A stretch of 64,000 nucleotides of DNA from Diogma glabrata (taxonomy: Eukaryota > Arthropoda > Insecta > Diptera > Cylindrotomidae). The notes under the pieces are model-generated. The model saw only the letters and a list, made by a program, of their open reading frames with translations, made no database searches and was not told the origin of the DNA. Below, piece after piece: positions 1-10,685 of the stretch; positions within the stretch are counted from its first letter, which is position 1; each line of letters opens with the position of its first letter. A program made the translations under genes and the position numbers. Location of the stretch: the NCBI GenBank assembly GCA_963693315.1, contig OY856188.1, forward strand, positions 97,004,915 to 97,068,914, written 5' to 3'.

Positions 1-1055
1 TTTAAAAATAGTTCATAACTTCTTCTAGGTCATTCCTAGAGTAGTTAAATATATGAGATGGTATTATTGATTTTTTATTTCCAACATTTCTTTCGAACAT
101 ACCTAAGCCCTATCTGCAACCCTTAGTATGGATCCCATACAAATACCTCAAAATTTTAAAAAATAGTTCATAACTTCTTCTAGGTCATTCCTAGAGTAGT
201 TAAATGTATGAGATGGTATTATTGATTTTTTATTTCCAACATTTCTTCCGAACATACCTAACCCCTATCTGCAACCCTTAGGGGGGGTTTTTAAAATTTT
301 AAAAAATAGTTCATAACTTCTTCTAGGTCATTCCTAGAGTAAATAAATGTATGAAATGGTATTATTGATTTTTTATTTCCAACATTTCTTCCGAACATAC
401 CTAACCCCTATCTGCAACCCTTAGGGGGGTTCCCATACAAAAAACTCAAAATTTTATAAATAGTTCATAACTTCTTCTAGGTCATTCCTAGAGTAGTTAA
501 ATATATGAGATGGTATTATTGATTTTTTATTTCCAACATTTTTTCCGAACATACCTAACCCCTATCTGCAACATTTAGTATGGTTCCCATACAAAAAACT
601 CAAAATTTTAAAAAATAGTTCATAACTTCTTCTAGGTCATTCCTAGAGTAAATAAATGTATGAAATGGTATTATTGATTTTTTATTTCCAATATTTCTTC
701 CGAACATACTTAACCCGTATCTGCAACCCTTAGGGTAGGTTTTTAAAATTTTAAAAAATAGTTCATAACTTCTTCTAGGTCATTCCTAGAGTAAATAAAT
801 GTATGAGATGGTATTATTGATTTTTTATTTCCAACATTTCTTTTGAACATACCTAACCCCTATCTGTAATCCTTAGGAGGGTTCCCATACAAAAAACTCA
901 AAATTTTAAAAATAGCTCATAACTTCTTCTAGGTCATTCCTAGAGTAGTTAAATATATGAGATGGTATTATTGATTTTTTATTTCCAACATTTCTTCCGA
1001 ACATACCTAACCCGTATCTGCAACCCTTAGGGGGGTTCCCATACAAAAAACTCAA
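1..1055. repeat. Satellite array with 452-bp higher-order repeat
   Basis: Seven monomers share the core TAGTTCATAACTTCTTCTAG. The core starts at 9, 164, 307, 461, 616, 759 and 913, so monomer lengths run 155, 143, 154, 155, 143, 154. The pattern recurs every 452 bp exactly, which makes a trimeric higher-order repeat. The short monomer ends in a TTAGGG-like run followed directly by TTTTTAAAATTTT. The longer ones carry an extra CCCATACAAAAAACTC segment. The array is cut by the left window edge. No coding frame is evident. Confidence 0.93.
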
Positions 1056-1160
1056 AATATGAATAAGATTAAAAAAAATAAAATAACATTATAGTAAAAG
1101 AATATAAAATTACAAAACACTACCTTCGACTTCACTTAAAACCTAAAATATGTAAGGAAA

Positions 1161-1300
1161 ATTTTAAAAAATAGTTCATAACTTCTTCTAGGTCATTCCT
1201 AGAGTAGTTAAATGTATGAGATGGTATTATTGATTTTTTATTTCCAACATTTCTTCCAAACATACCTAACCCCTATCTGCCTCCCTTCTGAGGGTTCTCA
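1161..1300. repeat. Detached satellite monomer
   Basis: One more copy of the same monomer (core at 1172), separated from the array by about 105 bp of unrelated AT-rich sequence (1056-1160). Its end has diverged to CTGCCTCCCTTCTGAGGG. It marks the decaying edge of the array or an insertion into it. Confidence 0.85.
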
Positions 1301-1787
1301 TACAATCCATAATCCATCCATTTGTACAGGATATTACCAGAATACTTAAATGCAGCATAGAACATAGTCTAAATTTTGTCTAAATCAAAATCCAGACATG
1401 TAGGAGTCACTTTGGGGGTGGTACAAATTAGGACGTGGGTGGTACGTATTAGGAAACTAGTTGCATAAATCGTCCCAGTTGCAGCATCTTACTATTTCTC
1501 TATTATACAAGCCGGATGCACAAATTTACTCAGTTTTTTAGAGGAAATAGGTATTAAAAATCTCAAATTATCGATATCGTCTAAAGGTTATAGAAAAAAA
1601 TAATTTTGGAATTAGTTATCAAATAAAATATAAAAATCAGTACGATTTAAGCAACTCTCCCCTACACTGTACCATAAAAGTAAGTAATTGATGATATTTT
1701 AAACGAAAATAAATTTGCTTTTAAGAGTTCAAAGTTTCTCACTTCGTTTTAGGCCAGTAAAATTAGTATTTGAACTACAAAAAAAAT
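1301..1787. other. Non-coding AT-rich spacer
   Basis: No supported gene. It holds two short related GGTGGTAC motifs (about 1417 and 1440) and is otherwise featureless. Confidence 0.5.
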
Positions 1788-3175
1788 CGTTACAGCAAAC
1801 TGACAGTGGGATATTGTACAACACGATATTGTAAAAGAGGGAAACATAAATCGAACCGACAGCTGCTATCCGGGGCGAATGCGGTGGGTTTTTAGGGGTC
1901 GAAAACCGTTTTTCGTAATTTCTGGCTAAAGCGTGCATCCTATTAAAAAGAGTTATATATAAAAGTTGTAGGGAATAAAAAGATCTACAACTTTTGAACG
2001 GACCATTTTTACGGGCTTCCAATACGGACTTCCGGACCGAACAATTTTTATCAAGTTCGAAAACGAAAGCATATAATTATTCATAAATATATTTCCAAAT
2101 GATCGTCGTTTACGTAATCATAAAAAAATTAAAATGATCTTATTAATTAGTAGTAATTATTCAACGATAAATATGCAAATTACCACGAAAATAGCGATTT
2201 TTTCGGCTTTTTCAATTTTCCCGCCATTTTTTCTTAGCAGTATACCTTTTTTACCACTTATCAAAAGTAGACATAACAACAAGTAAGTGAGCAAAAACAG
2301 AACTCTGTAGGAGGCATAGTTTTAAGAGGAATCGCAGTCAAAAATTTGGTTTTTTTTTTATTTAAATTAAATTTAAATTAACAACTTCTAAATACTTCCC
2401 TCCGAACCGAAAAAATGACTGCCTCTTTGCAAAAAATAGAAGTATCTTTTGCCAACGTTTGAGCTTCATAAAAATTTTTTAGTATTAGCTCCGAAAAATT
2501 ATTACTTTTAGAACTGTTTAGAGTCCGCAAAATTGTATTTTAGCGGCCTAGTACTTAAAGTCGTTATGACAACACTTAAGCGGATTCAAAAGTTGTTTTC
2601 ATTTTATATTATAATTATTTTCAAATTATAATCACAATTGCTTTGATAAGTTTTGTTCAAAAATCAAATTTTTAGGTACGCAAGAATACAAATTAAGCAA
2701 TAAATTAGAAAAAAAAAATCCTAAGAGCTAATACAAAAAAACGTTGTATGCAACACGTACGCAAATGGTTTTAGCAGACTCATCTTCATATTACGGACTC
2801 GGCTAGCGCCTCGTCCGGAAACAATACGATTCGTCTGAAAAAACCATATTTTGCGTACGTGTTACATAAACTACTACTTTGTCAAAGAAAAAAAGAAAAA
2901 GAATAAAATCGGTTTTTCGCATTTTTTTCGAAAAATTTTGAGGTTAGGGTAAAAATGGTCCGTGCAAAAGTTGTAGATCTTTTTATTGCCTACAACTTTA
3001 ACACATAAATCTCTTTGATAGGATTCACGGTTTAGCCAGAAATCACGAAAAACTGTTTTCAACCCCTAAAAACCCTCCCGATTCTCCCCCGGATAGCAGC
3101 TGTCGGTTCGATTTATGTTTTCCTCTTTTACAATATCGTGTTCCACAAAATCCCGCTGTCAGTTTGCTTTAACGC
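1788..3175. mobile_element. Foldback-type element with ~226-bp inverted arms
   Basis: The left arm 1788-2012 and the right arm 2949-3175 are imperfect reverse complements. Shared blocks include GCAAACTGACAG, CACGATATTGTAAAAGAGG, AATCGAACCGACAGCTGCT and AGATCTACAACTTTTG. The arms flank about 940 bp of AT-rich sequence with its own 121-bp hairpin and no recognisable transposase. This is the structure of a non-autonomous foldback or long-TIR DNA element. I could not read a target-site duplication because both ends merge into A or T runs. The family is not identified. Confidence 0.75.
2747..2867. repeat. Imperfect 121-bp palindrome inside foldback element
   Basis: The flanks ACACGTACGCAAA...GGTTTT and AAAACC...TTTGCGTACGTGT are reverse complements. 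The centre GGCTAGCGCC is near-palindromic. It could fold into a stem of about 55 bp with mismatches. It sits in the middle of the larger foldback element. Confidence 0.75.
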
Positions 3176-3218
3176 ATTATTTTTTTTTCTAATTTTTTCT
3201 CCTGGGGGTTCCAAAGAA

Positions 3219-5390
3219 TTTTTTTTAATAAAAAGTGTTATGCTATAGAAATTACAATATTTGTCACAACAACACATAGATACCTTTTAAGACCTAGGTC
3301 TCACCTCAACTTGCATTCTGAGGTGTTGATGAATGTTTTTTAAGCTTTTAAGGATTGAACGTCCCTGAGACTTTTGATTCGAGCAAAGCATTCCATTTGT
3401 ACGATTTGTACAAAGAAAACCCTCTGAATTATGTCACTATGATAGTGAATGGTCTCAACATCCGAGCACTGCTGGTGACAAAATTTATAAAAAACAACGA
3501 GATCAGCAACAGTTCGAAAATGTTGTATAGGGAAGCAAAATTTGATGCTAAATTTCGATCACCCATAATTCGCATAGCACGAACAGAGTCCAAAAGAGCT
3601 AGGATGGAAACAAATGTAGCGCTCCAGACTTGACAATAATACTCCATACAGAAACAAATATAGGACTTATAAATGTGGAGTAATTGATGCGGAGTGAAAT
3701 TGTTTTTACATCTAATAAGGAGGCCCAGATTTTTTGACACGCTTTTGGCCATCGCCATTATATGATCGTTCCACAGTTGGAAATTATGACTCCCAATAAG
3801 CGAAAGCTTACACATTCGTCTAATTGTTCATCACACAATATACTAATTGAAATATTATTTCGGCACTCAATCTTTGATCTGGAAGCTATATCAATAGCTG
3901 TGTTTTAGTGGAATTAAAATAAACAAATTTTTGTCACCCCAATCGGCGATTTTTTTCTATGTCTACGTTTACATTTATCTCCGATTTATTCGTTCGTGCA
4001 TTTCACACTTTAAAAATATGGGGAGGAATGACTTGTACAGTGTACGATAGTCGATAATCATATGCAAAACTATTTATCGGATTACTGATGATTTTCAACA
4101 GTGCGTTTATATAAATTAAATATAGACTGGAGAATAAAACTGAGCATTGGGGTACACTAGAGTTAATTAATTTTGACTTAATGGAAAAGCCATCGATGGA
4201 TAGCGAAATGTATCGGTCGGTGAGAAAATTGTGAATCTTACGACTACGGGTTGAAATACCTACGCAACGAGCTTGTTGATCAGGTTGGCACCTCAGATTC
4301 GATTAAATGCTTCTAAGATGTCTAATGCGATAACATAAGTTTTACAATTTTTTTCAAGTGTTCAGTTCCAACGATGTGTGACATAGTTCAGTAGATCGGT
4401 TGTGGATTCTTTGATGCGAAAACCGTATTGGCTGTCAGATATTAAATGGGTGCCTTCCAAAAATTTGGACATGTGTGTATTAATATAATTTTCGTTTATT
4501 TTAGATATGACTAAGAGTAAGGTTATTGATCTATAATTTGAAATATCACATTTTGCAAAATGTTAATATTTTAGGAACGGGCTGGACATTGGGGGCTAGG
4601 GACAGGCTAGCTCCTAGCATGAAAGCAAAAAATACCAGATTTAAAGGTTTTGTAGAAAATTTGGGTAAGAGAAGAGATGCATGATCTTTTTCCACTCCTG
4701 AAGACTAACTTTGGGGCATTTCTTTAGGAGTTTCCAAAACGGTCGAGTTAAAAGCAAATCGTTCCGCGAGCAACGTGACTTTTCTTGCTGCATCAGTGAC
4801 GATTAAATCACCGCAATAACAAGAGAGATATAAGGTTTGGTACCAGACAAAAATTTGGACATGTGTGTATTAATATAATTTTCGTTTATTTTAGATATGA
4901 CTAAGAGTAAGGTTATTGATCTATAATTTGAAATATTACATTTTGCAAAATGTTAATATTTTAGGACCGGGCTGGACATTGGCTAGCTCCTAGCATGAAA
5001 GAAAAAAATACCAGATTTATAGGATTTGTAGAAAATTTGGGTAAGAGGAGATGCAAGTGATGATCTTTTTTCCACTCCTGAAGACTAACTTTGGAGCATT
5101 TCTTTAGGAGTTTCCAAAAAGGTCGAGTTAAAAACAAATCGTTCCGCGAGCAACGTGACTTTTCTTGTTGCATCAGTGACGATTAAATCACCGCAATAAC
5201 AAGCAAGAGAGATAGAAGATTTGGTACCAGACTTTAGGAAATGAATAGCACAGTAAAAACTTTTGTCAGAAATGAGCATAGTAGAAATTTTTCCGCTTTC
5301 ACTCTGTTAATTTCTGTTTTTTTGTTTTTGATTATCTGGTTCGATATCTTATTGGCCTTTAGAATGGGATTGGGAACGATTTAAGGGGTT
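3219..5390 (-). pseudogene. CR1/Jockey-group LINE pol remnant with 3' tail
   Basis: This is a decayed non-LTR reverse transcriptase read right to left. From its upstream end it shows a region like DKSFYCAIHFLKSGTKSS (about 5265-5210), the pre-RT segment LIVTDATRK, then RT block SDSQYGF (about 4440-4410), ALDI.EAFNR.W (about 4330) and a degenerate QGSVLSP...YIN.LL (about 4150). The clearest stretch is 3429-3815, with SKNLGLLIRCKNNFTPHQLL, an HIYKSY block, MEYYCQVWSA and LLDSV. This matches the C-terminal part of CR1-like ORF2. The copy ends in a 3' tail (3219-3340) shared with 8112-8290 and 33003-33140. Many stops and frameshifts make it non-functional. A 390-bp internal duplication disrupts it. 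Whether it is CR1 or a neighbouring clade cannot be settled by eye. Confidence 0.82.
4459..5232. repeat. 390-bp tandem duplication in LINE pol
   Basis: The segment starting AAAAATTTGGACATGTGTG at 4459 recurs at 4849, an exact 390-bp offset, and the two copies stay about 95% alike to 4848 and about 5232. The first copy has a short extra GGGGCTAGGGACAGG run and the second has small indels. The unit covers the start of the RT domain and its upstream segment. Confidence 0.92.
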
Positions 5391-5925
5391 TTTGTTATGG
5401 ATCCAAATGTAACATAATCTACGTGAGAAGGGAACGAATTTATTGAAAACATTCTAGTCAAACAAAATTTATGCTCTTTTATTAATATATTATTGTTTTA
5501 TTTTAATATTTTTTTAACTCAGATAATGGACCAACCTACCAGAATTCCTGACAATCCTGGTCAAATCATGATTTTAACATATTTAAATTTATAAGTTCCT
5601 AAGCAGATTAAATTTGATCCGAGTCTTGTTTGGGATTATAAAACTGCAGATTAGCAGGTACCAATTAATTCAAACATTTCTGCATATACTTTTCAGAAAT
5701 AAAACACGTGGGAATGGGCAAGTTTATTCCAATAGATCGTTTCGAAGACTGATATATGGGTTTCGAGGAAATGTAAAAATGTAATAAAATTAAAAAAAAA
5801 TGCTTTTCGAAAGTATAACTAAAACAAACGTGATTTAGCGTATGGTTTTACGCTAAATCACGTAATTTTTATAAAGCCATTAGTAGAGCCAACTTTGTAA
5901 CCTAAGCCAATTCCTGTAGTTTCTA
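5391..5925. other. Intergenic spacer
   Basis: AT-rich DNA between two opposed LINE remnants. The only structure noted is the hairpin at 5828-5863. Confidence 0.45.
5828..5863. repeat. Perfect 15-bp stem hairpin
   Basis: ACGTGATTTAGCGTA (5828-5842) and its exact reverse complement (5849-5863) flank a 6-base loop TGGTTT. No poly-T follows immediately, so nothing marks it as a terminator. Confidence 0.9.
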
Positions 5926-5929
5926 GCAA

Positions 5930-6670
5930 AATGGACCGTATCATTTTGGTCAAAATATAATCCGGAAAATAATAAAACATCTGGGCCAGATAGTATTCCT
6001 TCAATTATTCTTAAAACATTTGCTAAGGTATTAGCATCAAATGTTCTATTTGTCATATAAGAAGAGAATTTTTGACAAATGGCTAGTTTACAGCAGTTCC
6101 AAAAAAGGTGCTGAAGTGGATCCATCAAATTACAAACCCATATAAATCTTGTCAATTGTTTCTAAAATATTTGAGAAATACATTAATTTCATATTATGAG
6201 CTTCTTGAGTCGTCAAAAATAATATGAAACACTATACGGCTTCGTTAAAGAATTAATCTTCCCTGCATGGAATATTGTTCTCACATATGGAGTGCAGCAT
6301 ACATAAAAGTAGTTTGAAGTGTCTTGATTCTATACAGAATAGAACTATTAATCGGCGATTCGAATCTTAATAATTTAGCTTAATTCCTTGTAGGTCGATG
6401 ATTTAACGTAATTTTACAAATACATTATAGATGAACGGGCGTTTGCCTCGACCAAATCGTTTAAGCATGAGCCTGAAAACTTCGCACGTTACGTTAGCCC
6501 ATATTTTACGGTTCGAGTGACAAGATGTAGAACTTTCGCTTTTCAAAGTTAATTTTTAACAGAGCTTGGCATCTCTGGAATGCTTTACCGGCATTGAGTC
6601 TGCCATGATAATTTTTATCCTCAAAACATTAAAATTAGCGTTCCAAAAATCCTCAAAGAAAATTGATCAA
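5930..6670 (+). pseudogene. CR1-like LINE pol remnant with internal deletion
   Basis: Forward-strand remnant of a CR1-like reverse transcriptase. At 5960-6170 the frame reads NNKTSGPDSIPS, then a VPKKGAEVDPSNYKP block and SKIFEKYIN, the typical entry to the RT domain. At about 6262 it jumps to a block like MEYCSHIWSAA followed by LDSIQNRT, which belongs near the C-terminus. A block like NRAWHLWNALPA follows at about 6556-6590. Most of the RT core, including the catalytic YADD box, is therefore missing. Stops and frame changes occur throughout. It faces the related remnant at 3219-5390 in the opposite orientation. Confidence 0.78.
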
Positions 6671-6969
6671 TACTAACAAATTTTAGTTCCCTAGTTAGCA
6701 TCGTATTTTTTGATATTCAGAGACGATAATCTATAATTTATTATCACTATATACACTTTACAATATTTAAGTTTAAATTAAAAAAAAACTGAAAAATTAT
6801 CGGTTAGGGGGGGTCTGGACCCGAAACCCCCCCCCCCTCTTATGTGCGCGCCTGAATGCAAAATCCTACCTCTTCAGTTTGTTCATTGTCGTAATTAAAA
6901 ACAAAATGCGTTCCACAGTTATGTGTAACACTGTATAATTATTAAACATTTGATTCATTACATTGTCAT
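6671..6969. other. Spacer with poly-C tract
   Basis: Holds a GGGGGGG run and a 13-base C run near 6807-6838 next to GTGCGCGCC. This looks like a worn transposon end but no partner was found. No gene. Confidence 0.4.
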
Positions 6970-7509
6970 CAGCGTTGCCACTTTGATACATTTGTATCCA
7001 TTTGGATACATTATTTAAAAAAATTACTAAATGGATACTGGATACAAAAAATTTACAAAACGGCTATAATAGATACAATTTATTCGCAAACAAAACTTTC
7101 TCTTTAAAATGCATTTCAACTGTTTGGTTTCCCAAAAACTTTGAAAATTTTTAAAAATTGTTACACTGCTCGTCTATTCTCTTTTAGCAGAAGATAAAGG
7201 AAAAGAAAATTGGCAAAGTGTAGCAAATTTTACAGTTTTTAAAAAAACGATCGCTTTTTTGGTAAACAATTCTGAATTGACTGCACTTAAGGTTTCATTA
7301 TATCGGAAGCGTTGTAATGAACTAAAGGAATTTCATGTATATTTTGCGCTGAAACCACACAATATAGGTATTAGGTCTTTCTCAAATCAGATTGCTCAAA
7401 TTAGCAACATTAAATAATCATGTTTCATTTTTTCAAAAAAATGGATACATTTGGATACTATTTTTTTATAAAATTGGATACATTTTAATTTTTCTGAGTG
7501 GCAACGCTG
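6970..7509. mobile_element. Short hAT-like element with 8-bp target duplication
   Basis: The element is bounded by inverted CAGCGTTGCCACT ends. It is flanked on both sides by the direct repeat ATTGTCAT (6962-6969 and 7510-7517). An 8-bp target duplication and a CAG-type terminus are hallmarks of hAT elements. Inside the ends, TGGATACA motifs are repeated in both orientations. A central frame (about 7160-7420) includes KENWQSVANF and could be a transposase scrap, but no catalytic motif is readable. At 540 bp it is non-autonomous. Confidence 0.9.
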
Positions 7510-7517
7510 ATTGTCAT

Positions 7518-8105
7518 ACTTATGTATAAATGTAATAAATGTACAACATTGAATTTAAATAGTTGATTCGAAGATATATTTTTGTTGTTTTGTTTTACTT
7601 ATACACAGAAGACATGAAATAAATTTAAACTAAATAAAGAAACAAAAGAGAACTGTTAAATCAAAATAGCTTTGCAGGGTGATTTATTTGTAATTGAATA
7701 TGTTAAAATCGTTTGTTCTGGTACGTTGTTATGCGAATGTTGAGTACCCTTTTGCTATGTTTTTTTGTGTTAAGGAAAGAGACAACCGAAACGTGGAGAT
7801 GGATGGAAATTTTCTACTGATCGTGGAAGAAAATCACGTTTTGATGATCAGAATAAACATATTCACGTGTGATCGAAAATAGTATATTATTGGCTGGCTA
7901 TGGCTAATTAATTTATAATTTGAAACAAAAATAATATAACTAAAATGTTGAAATGAAAAAGAAAATAATATAATGAAAAGAATATTATTATCTTCAATAG
8001 TTTAGTTTGGTCAAATTAAATTAAAAAAAAATGATAGCATATTAGAATAACTTTTTTTGATACATAAATACCATAAGTTTTGTTTTGCTTAAATGGAATA
8101 GTTTG
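7518..8105. other. AT-rich spacer with a 62-codon frame
   Basis: A forward frame at 7694-7882 starts MNMLKSFVLV and has no recognisable domain. I do not call it a gene. The rest is A/T-rich without structure. Confidence 0.35.
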
Positions 8106-8111
8106 CCGGAA

Positions 8112-8290
8112 AACTTAGTCTCAGGTGGCTTCAACCCGCAGATGTTTAAAAAAAGCGTTAATCTACACCTTAGAACGCCAGTTGTTGTGGGACCCAGGTC
8201 TAGACCTAGGTCTTAAAAGGTATTTATGTGTTGTTGTGACACATATTCTAAACCCTATTACACAACACATTTTATTTAAAAAAAAAATAC
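8112..8290 (+). pseudogene. CR1-like LINE ORF2 C-terminus and 3' tail
   Basis: The frame LPENLVSGGFNPQMFKKS ends in a run of Arg/Ser-Pro residues and a stop just before TTAAAAGG. It matches the conserved C-terminal end of CR1-like ORF2, where a phrase like LP..VF...FN.Q.FK..VN.HL precedes the stop. It is followed by a 3' UTR containing TGTGTTGTTGTGACAC and an A-rich tail. The same tail occurs reversed at 3219-3340 and 33003-33140. This is a severely 5'-truncated insertion ending at about 8290, directly beside the palindrome that starts at 8319. Confidence 0.75.
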
Positions 8291-8318
8291 AATTTTTGTG
8301 CAATAAGAGAAAATAAGG

Positions 8319-9551
8319 ACCAGCCAGCATGTCACCTAACTTAGCCCCACCATTTTTAAGAAAATTAAAAACAAAGATTGTGCTGTATTGTGCTACAGTT
8401 GTGCTGGATATGCTACTCAGAAAGAATGACATATCACCAATGGAAAAAAGTTGGCACGCTGAAATAATTTTTCGAGCAGAAGTTAGCCCCGCCATTTTCA
8501 AAAATCTGAAAAACAAAGGTTGTCCTGTATTGTCCTCGAGTTGTGCTGCTTGTGCTATTTAGAAAAAAATTTCATATCCCTAGTGGAAAAATTTTATAAC
8601 ACTAAAATCATTTTTTCGAGTAAAAGTTAGCCCCGCCATTTTGGAAAAAAAGAAAAACAAAGGGTCTGCTGTACGGTGTTAGAGTTGTGCTAGTTGTGCT
8701 ATTCAAGAACAAATTTGTACCACCAGCAGAATAATTTAAAAACGCTAAAACGATTTTTCGAGTTAAAGTTAGCCCCGCCATTTTGAAAAAAATTAAAAGC
8801 AAAGGTTGTGCTGTATTGTGCTAGGGTTGATGCTAACTTTGTAAAAAAATTCTGTTAGGGCTACGAAATTTTTGTCTAAGTAGCACAACCAGCACAACTC
8901 GAGTACAATACATAACAACCTTTGGTTTTCATTTTTTTTTCAAAATGGCGGGGCTAACTTCTGCTCGAAAAGTCATTTTAGCGTGCCAACTTTTTTTCAT
9001 TGATAATATGGAACTATTTCTGAGTAGCACAACCAGCACAACCCTAGCACAATACAGCACAACCTTTGCTTTTAATTTTTTTCAAAATGGCGGGGCTAAC
9101 TTCAACTCGAAAAATCGTTTTAGCGTGTTTAAATTATTCTGTTGGTGGTACAAATGTGTTCTTAAATAGCACAACTAGCACAACTCTAACACCGTACAGC
9201 AGACCCTTTGTTTTTCTTTTTTTCCAAAATGGCGGGGCTAACTTTTACTCGAAAAATTGATTTTAGTGTTATAAAATTTTTCCACTAGGGATATGAAATT
9301 TTTTTCTAAATAGCACAAGCAGCACAACTCGAGCACAATACAGAACAACCTTTGTTTTTCTGATTTTTGAAAATGGCGGGGCTAACTTCTGCTCGAAAAA
9401 TTATTTCAGCGTGCCAACTTTTTTCCATTGGTAATGTGGCATTCTTTCTGAGTATCACATCTAGCACAACTGTAGCACAATACAGCACAATCTTTGTTTT
9501 TAATTTTCTTAAAAATGGCGGAGCTAAGTTAGGTGACATCCAGCCAGCACC
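8319..9551. mobile_element. 1.2-kb palindrome of 142-bp units (foldback element)
   Basis: The left arm 8319-8829 and the right arm 9039-9551 are close reverse complements around a 209-bp spacer. Both arms are built from a repeating unit of 142-144 bp. GCCCCGCCATTTT, or its GCCCCACC variant, occurs at 8344, 8486, 8630 and 8772. The complementary GGCGGGGC occurs at 8947, 9089, 9231 and 9375, with a variant at 9516. Ends read CCAGCCAGCATGTCACC on the left and GGTGACATCCAGCCAGC on the right. This gives four units in one direction and five in the other. Open frames here, such as those starting MAGLTSARK, arise from the repeat and are not genes. I infer a foldback element; no transposase is present. 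Confidence 0.88.
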
Positions 9552-10685
9552 TTGTAAAGTTGGTTTTATAAACATACGATTATTAAAACATTTAAAATTA
9601 ATTTAGATTATTTTTTGCAAAACTGGATTCAACTGTCATTTAAGATTGAAGTGAAATAAATTTTCGGAGTCGAATTGAAAAAAAGGGTGAAAAGAAGCTG
9701 GAATCTGTTGTGAATTCCTGGAATTATGTTCCTATACATTGATTGTATAAATATAAAGGTTTTGGTTTATAATGCAACACAATAGTAATACTGGATGAAA
9801 GGATGATGAAAATATGAACACAGAAATTATTTAGGATGAGCCAGATAAAAAAAATTTGCAACATCATTTAACAATCCTAAGTTAAGTTTTTTTCATACAA
9901 ACATATTATTTTTACCACTTGCTATTATATATTTTTTTTTTATATGGATATTTTTTTTTATATAATTTTTTTTTCTTTATTTCTGTGAATATAAATTTTT
10001 AAAAAACTTTGAATCATCCCGGATAGAATGCGCGTTGGAAATTTTATTTTATTTGAATCCCGGAGAAAGAAAACAGACTTCCAACACTCTACACCATGTA
10101 TAGTTTAGTCGAAGAAGTTGTTCTCTACTCTGTCAATTTGACATTAGTTTTACTGTCTGATCTAACCGACCGATAAGAATATGTTTAAGTTATGATGTAT
10201 TTGATTTCACCCAAACCACGTGCGGTGATCATAATATGTATATAAGAAATAAAAAATTGTATACTCCCACTTGATATTGCTAAAATAGAAGTAGCTATTA
10301 TACAAAAATATAGCATATTATATAATCGTATTTGCTCTTTTTAGAGCTTTCGATCTTTATATCTAGAGGGTCAAGCGAATATCTATAGCAAAAAAACAAT
10401 GAATACAATACAATCGCTGTTTGAATATGTTCGTTGTCGTTACACTTAAGCAAATTCATAATTCATAGATTTAAAACGATTTGAACTTTTACATGAATAA
10501 TTATATTACATTACACCGGAAAGCTCAAAAAAACTATATGAAAACTGAATCTAAGACAAACAGAATTTTCACTTGGAAATCTCTTATATTATGAATCACA
10601 GAAAAATTGTAAAGAAACTTATTAATTGACCAACAAATAAAATAACTTAAATCAAAATTATATAAATTAAAATTCAAAAAAAAGC
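9552..10685. other. AT-rich spacer downstream of THAP exon
   Basis: No coding frame recognised. If the THAP exon is spliced, this stretch would hold its intron and possibly later exons, but I could not identify any. A T-rich low-complexity run lies at about 9920-9990. Confidence 0.4.

Noticed and set aside
8319..9551. Regularly spaced repeats that might suggest a CRISPR-like array
   Set aside because: The unit is 142 bp, repeats invert midway, the spacers are also repeated and the genome is eukaryotic.
8163..9606. Seven overlapping frames starting MAGLTSARK or ending in AACAI, on both strands
   Set aside because: They repeat every 142 bp and mirror each other across the palindrome, so they are by-products of the repeat unit.
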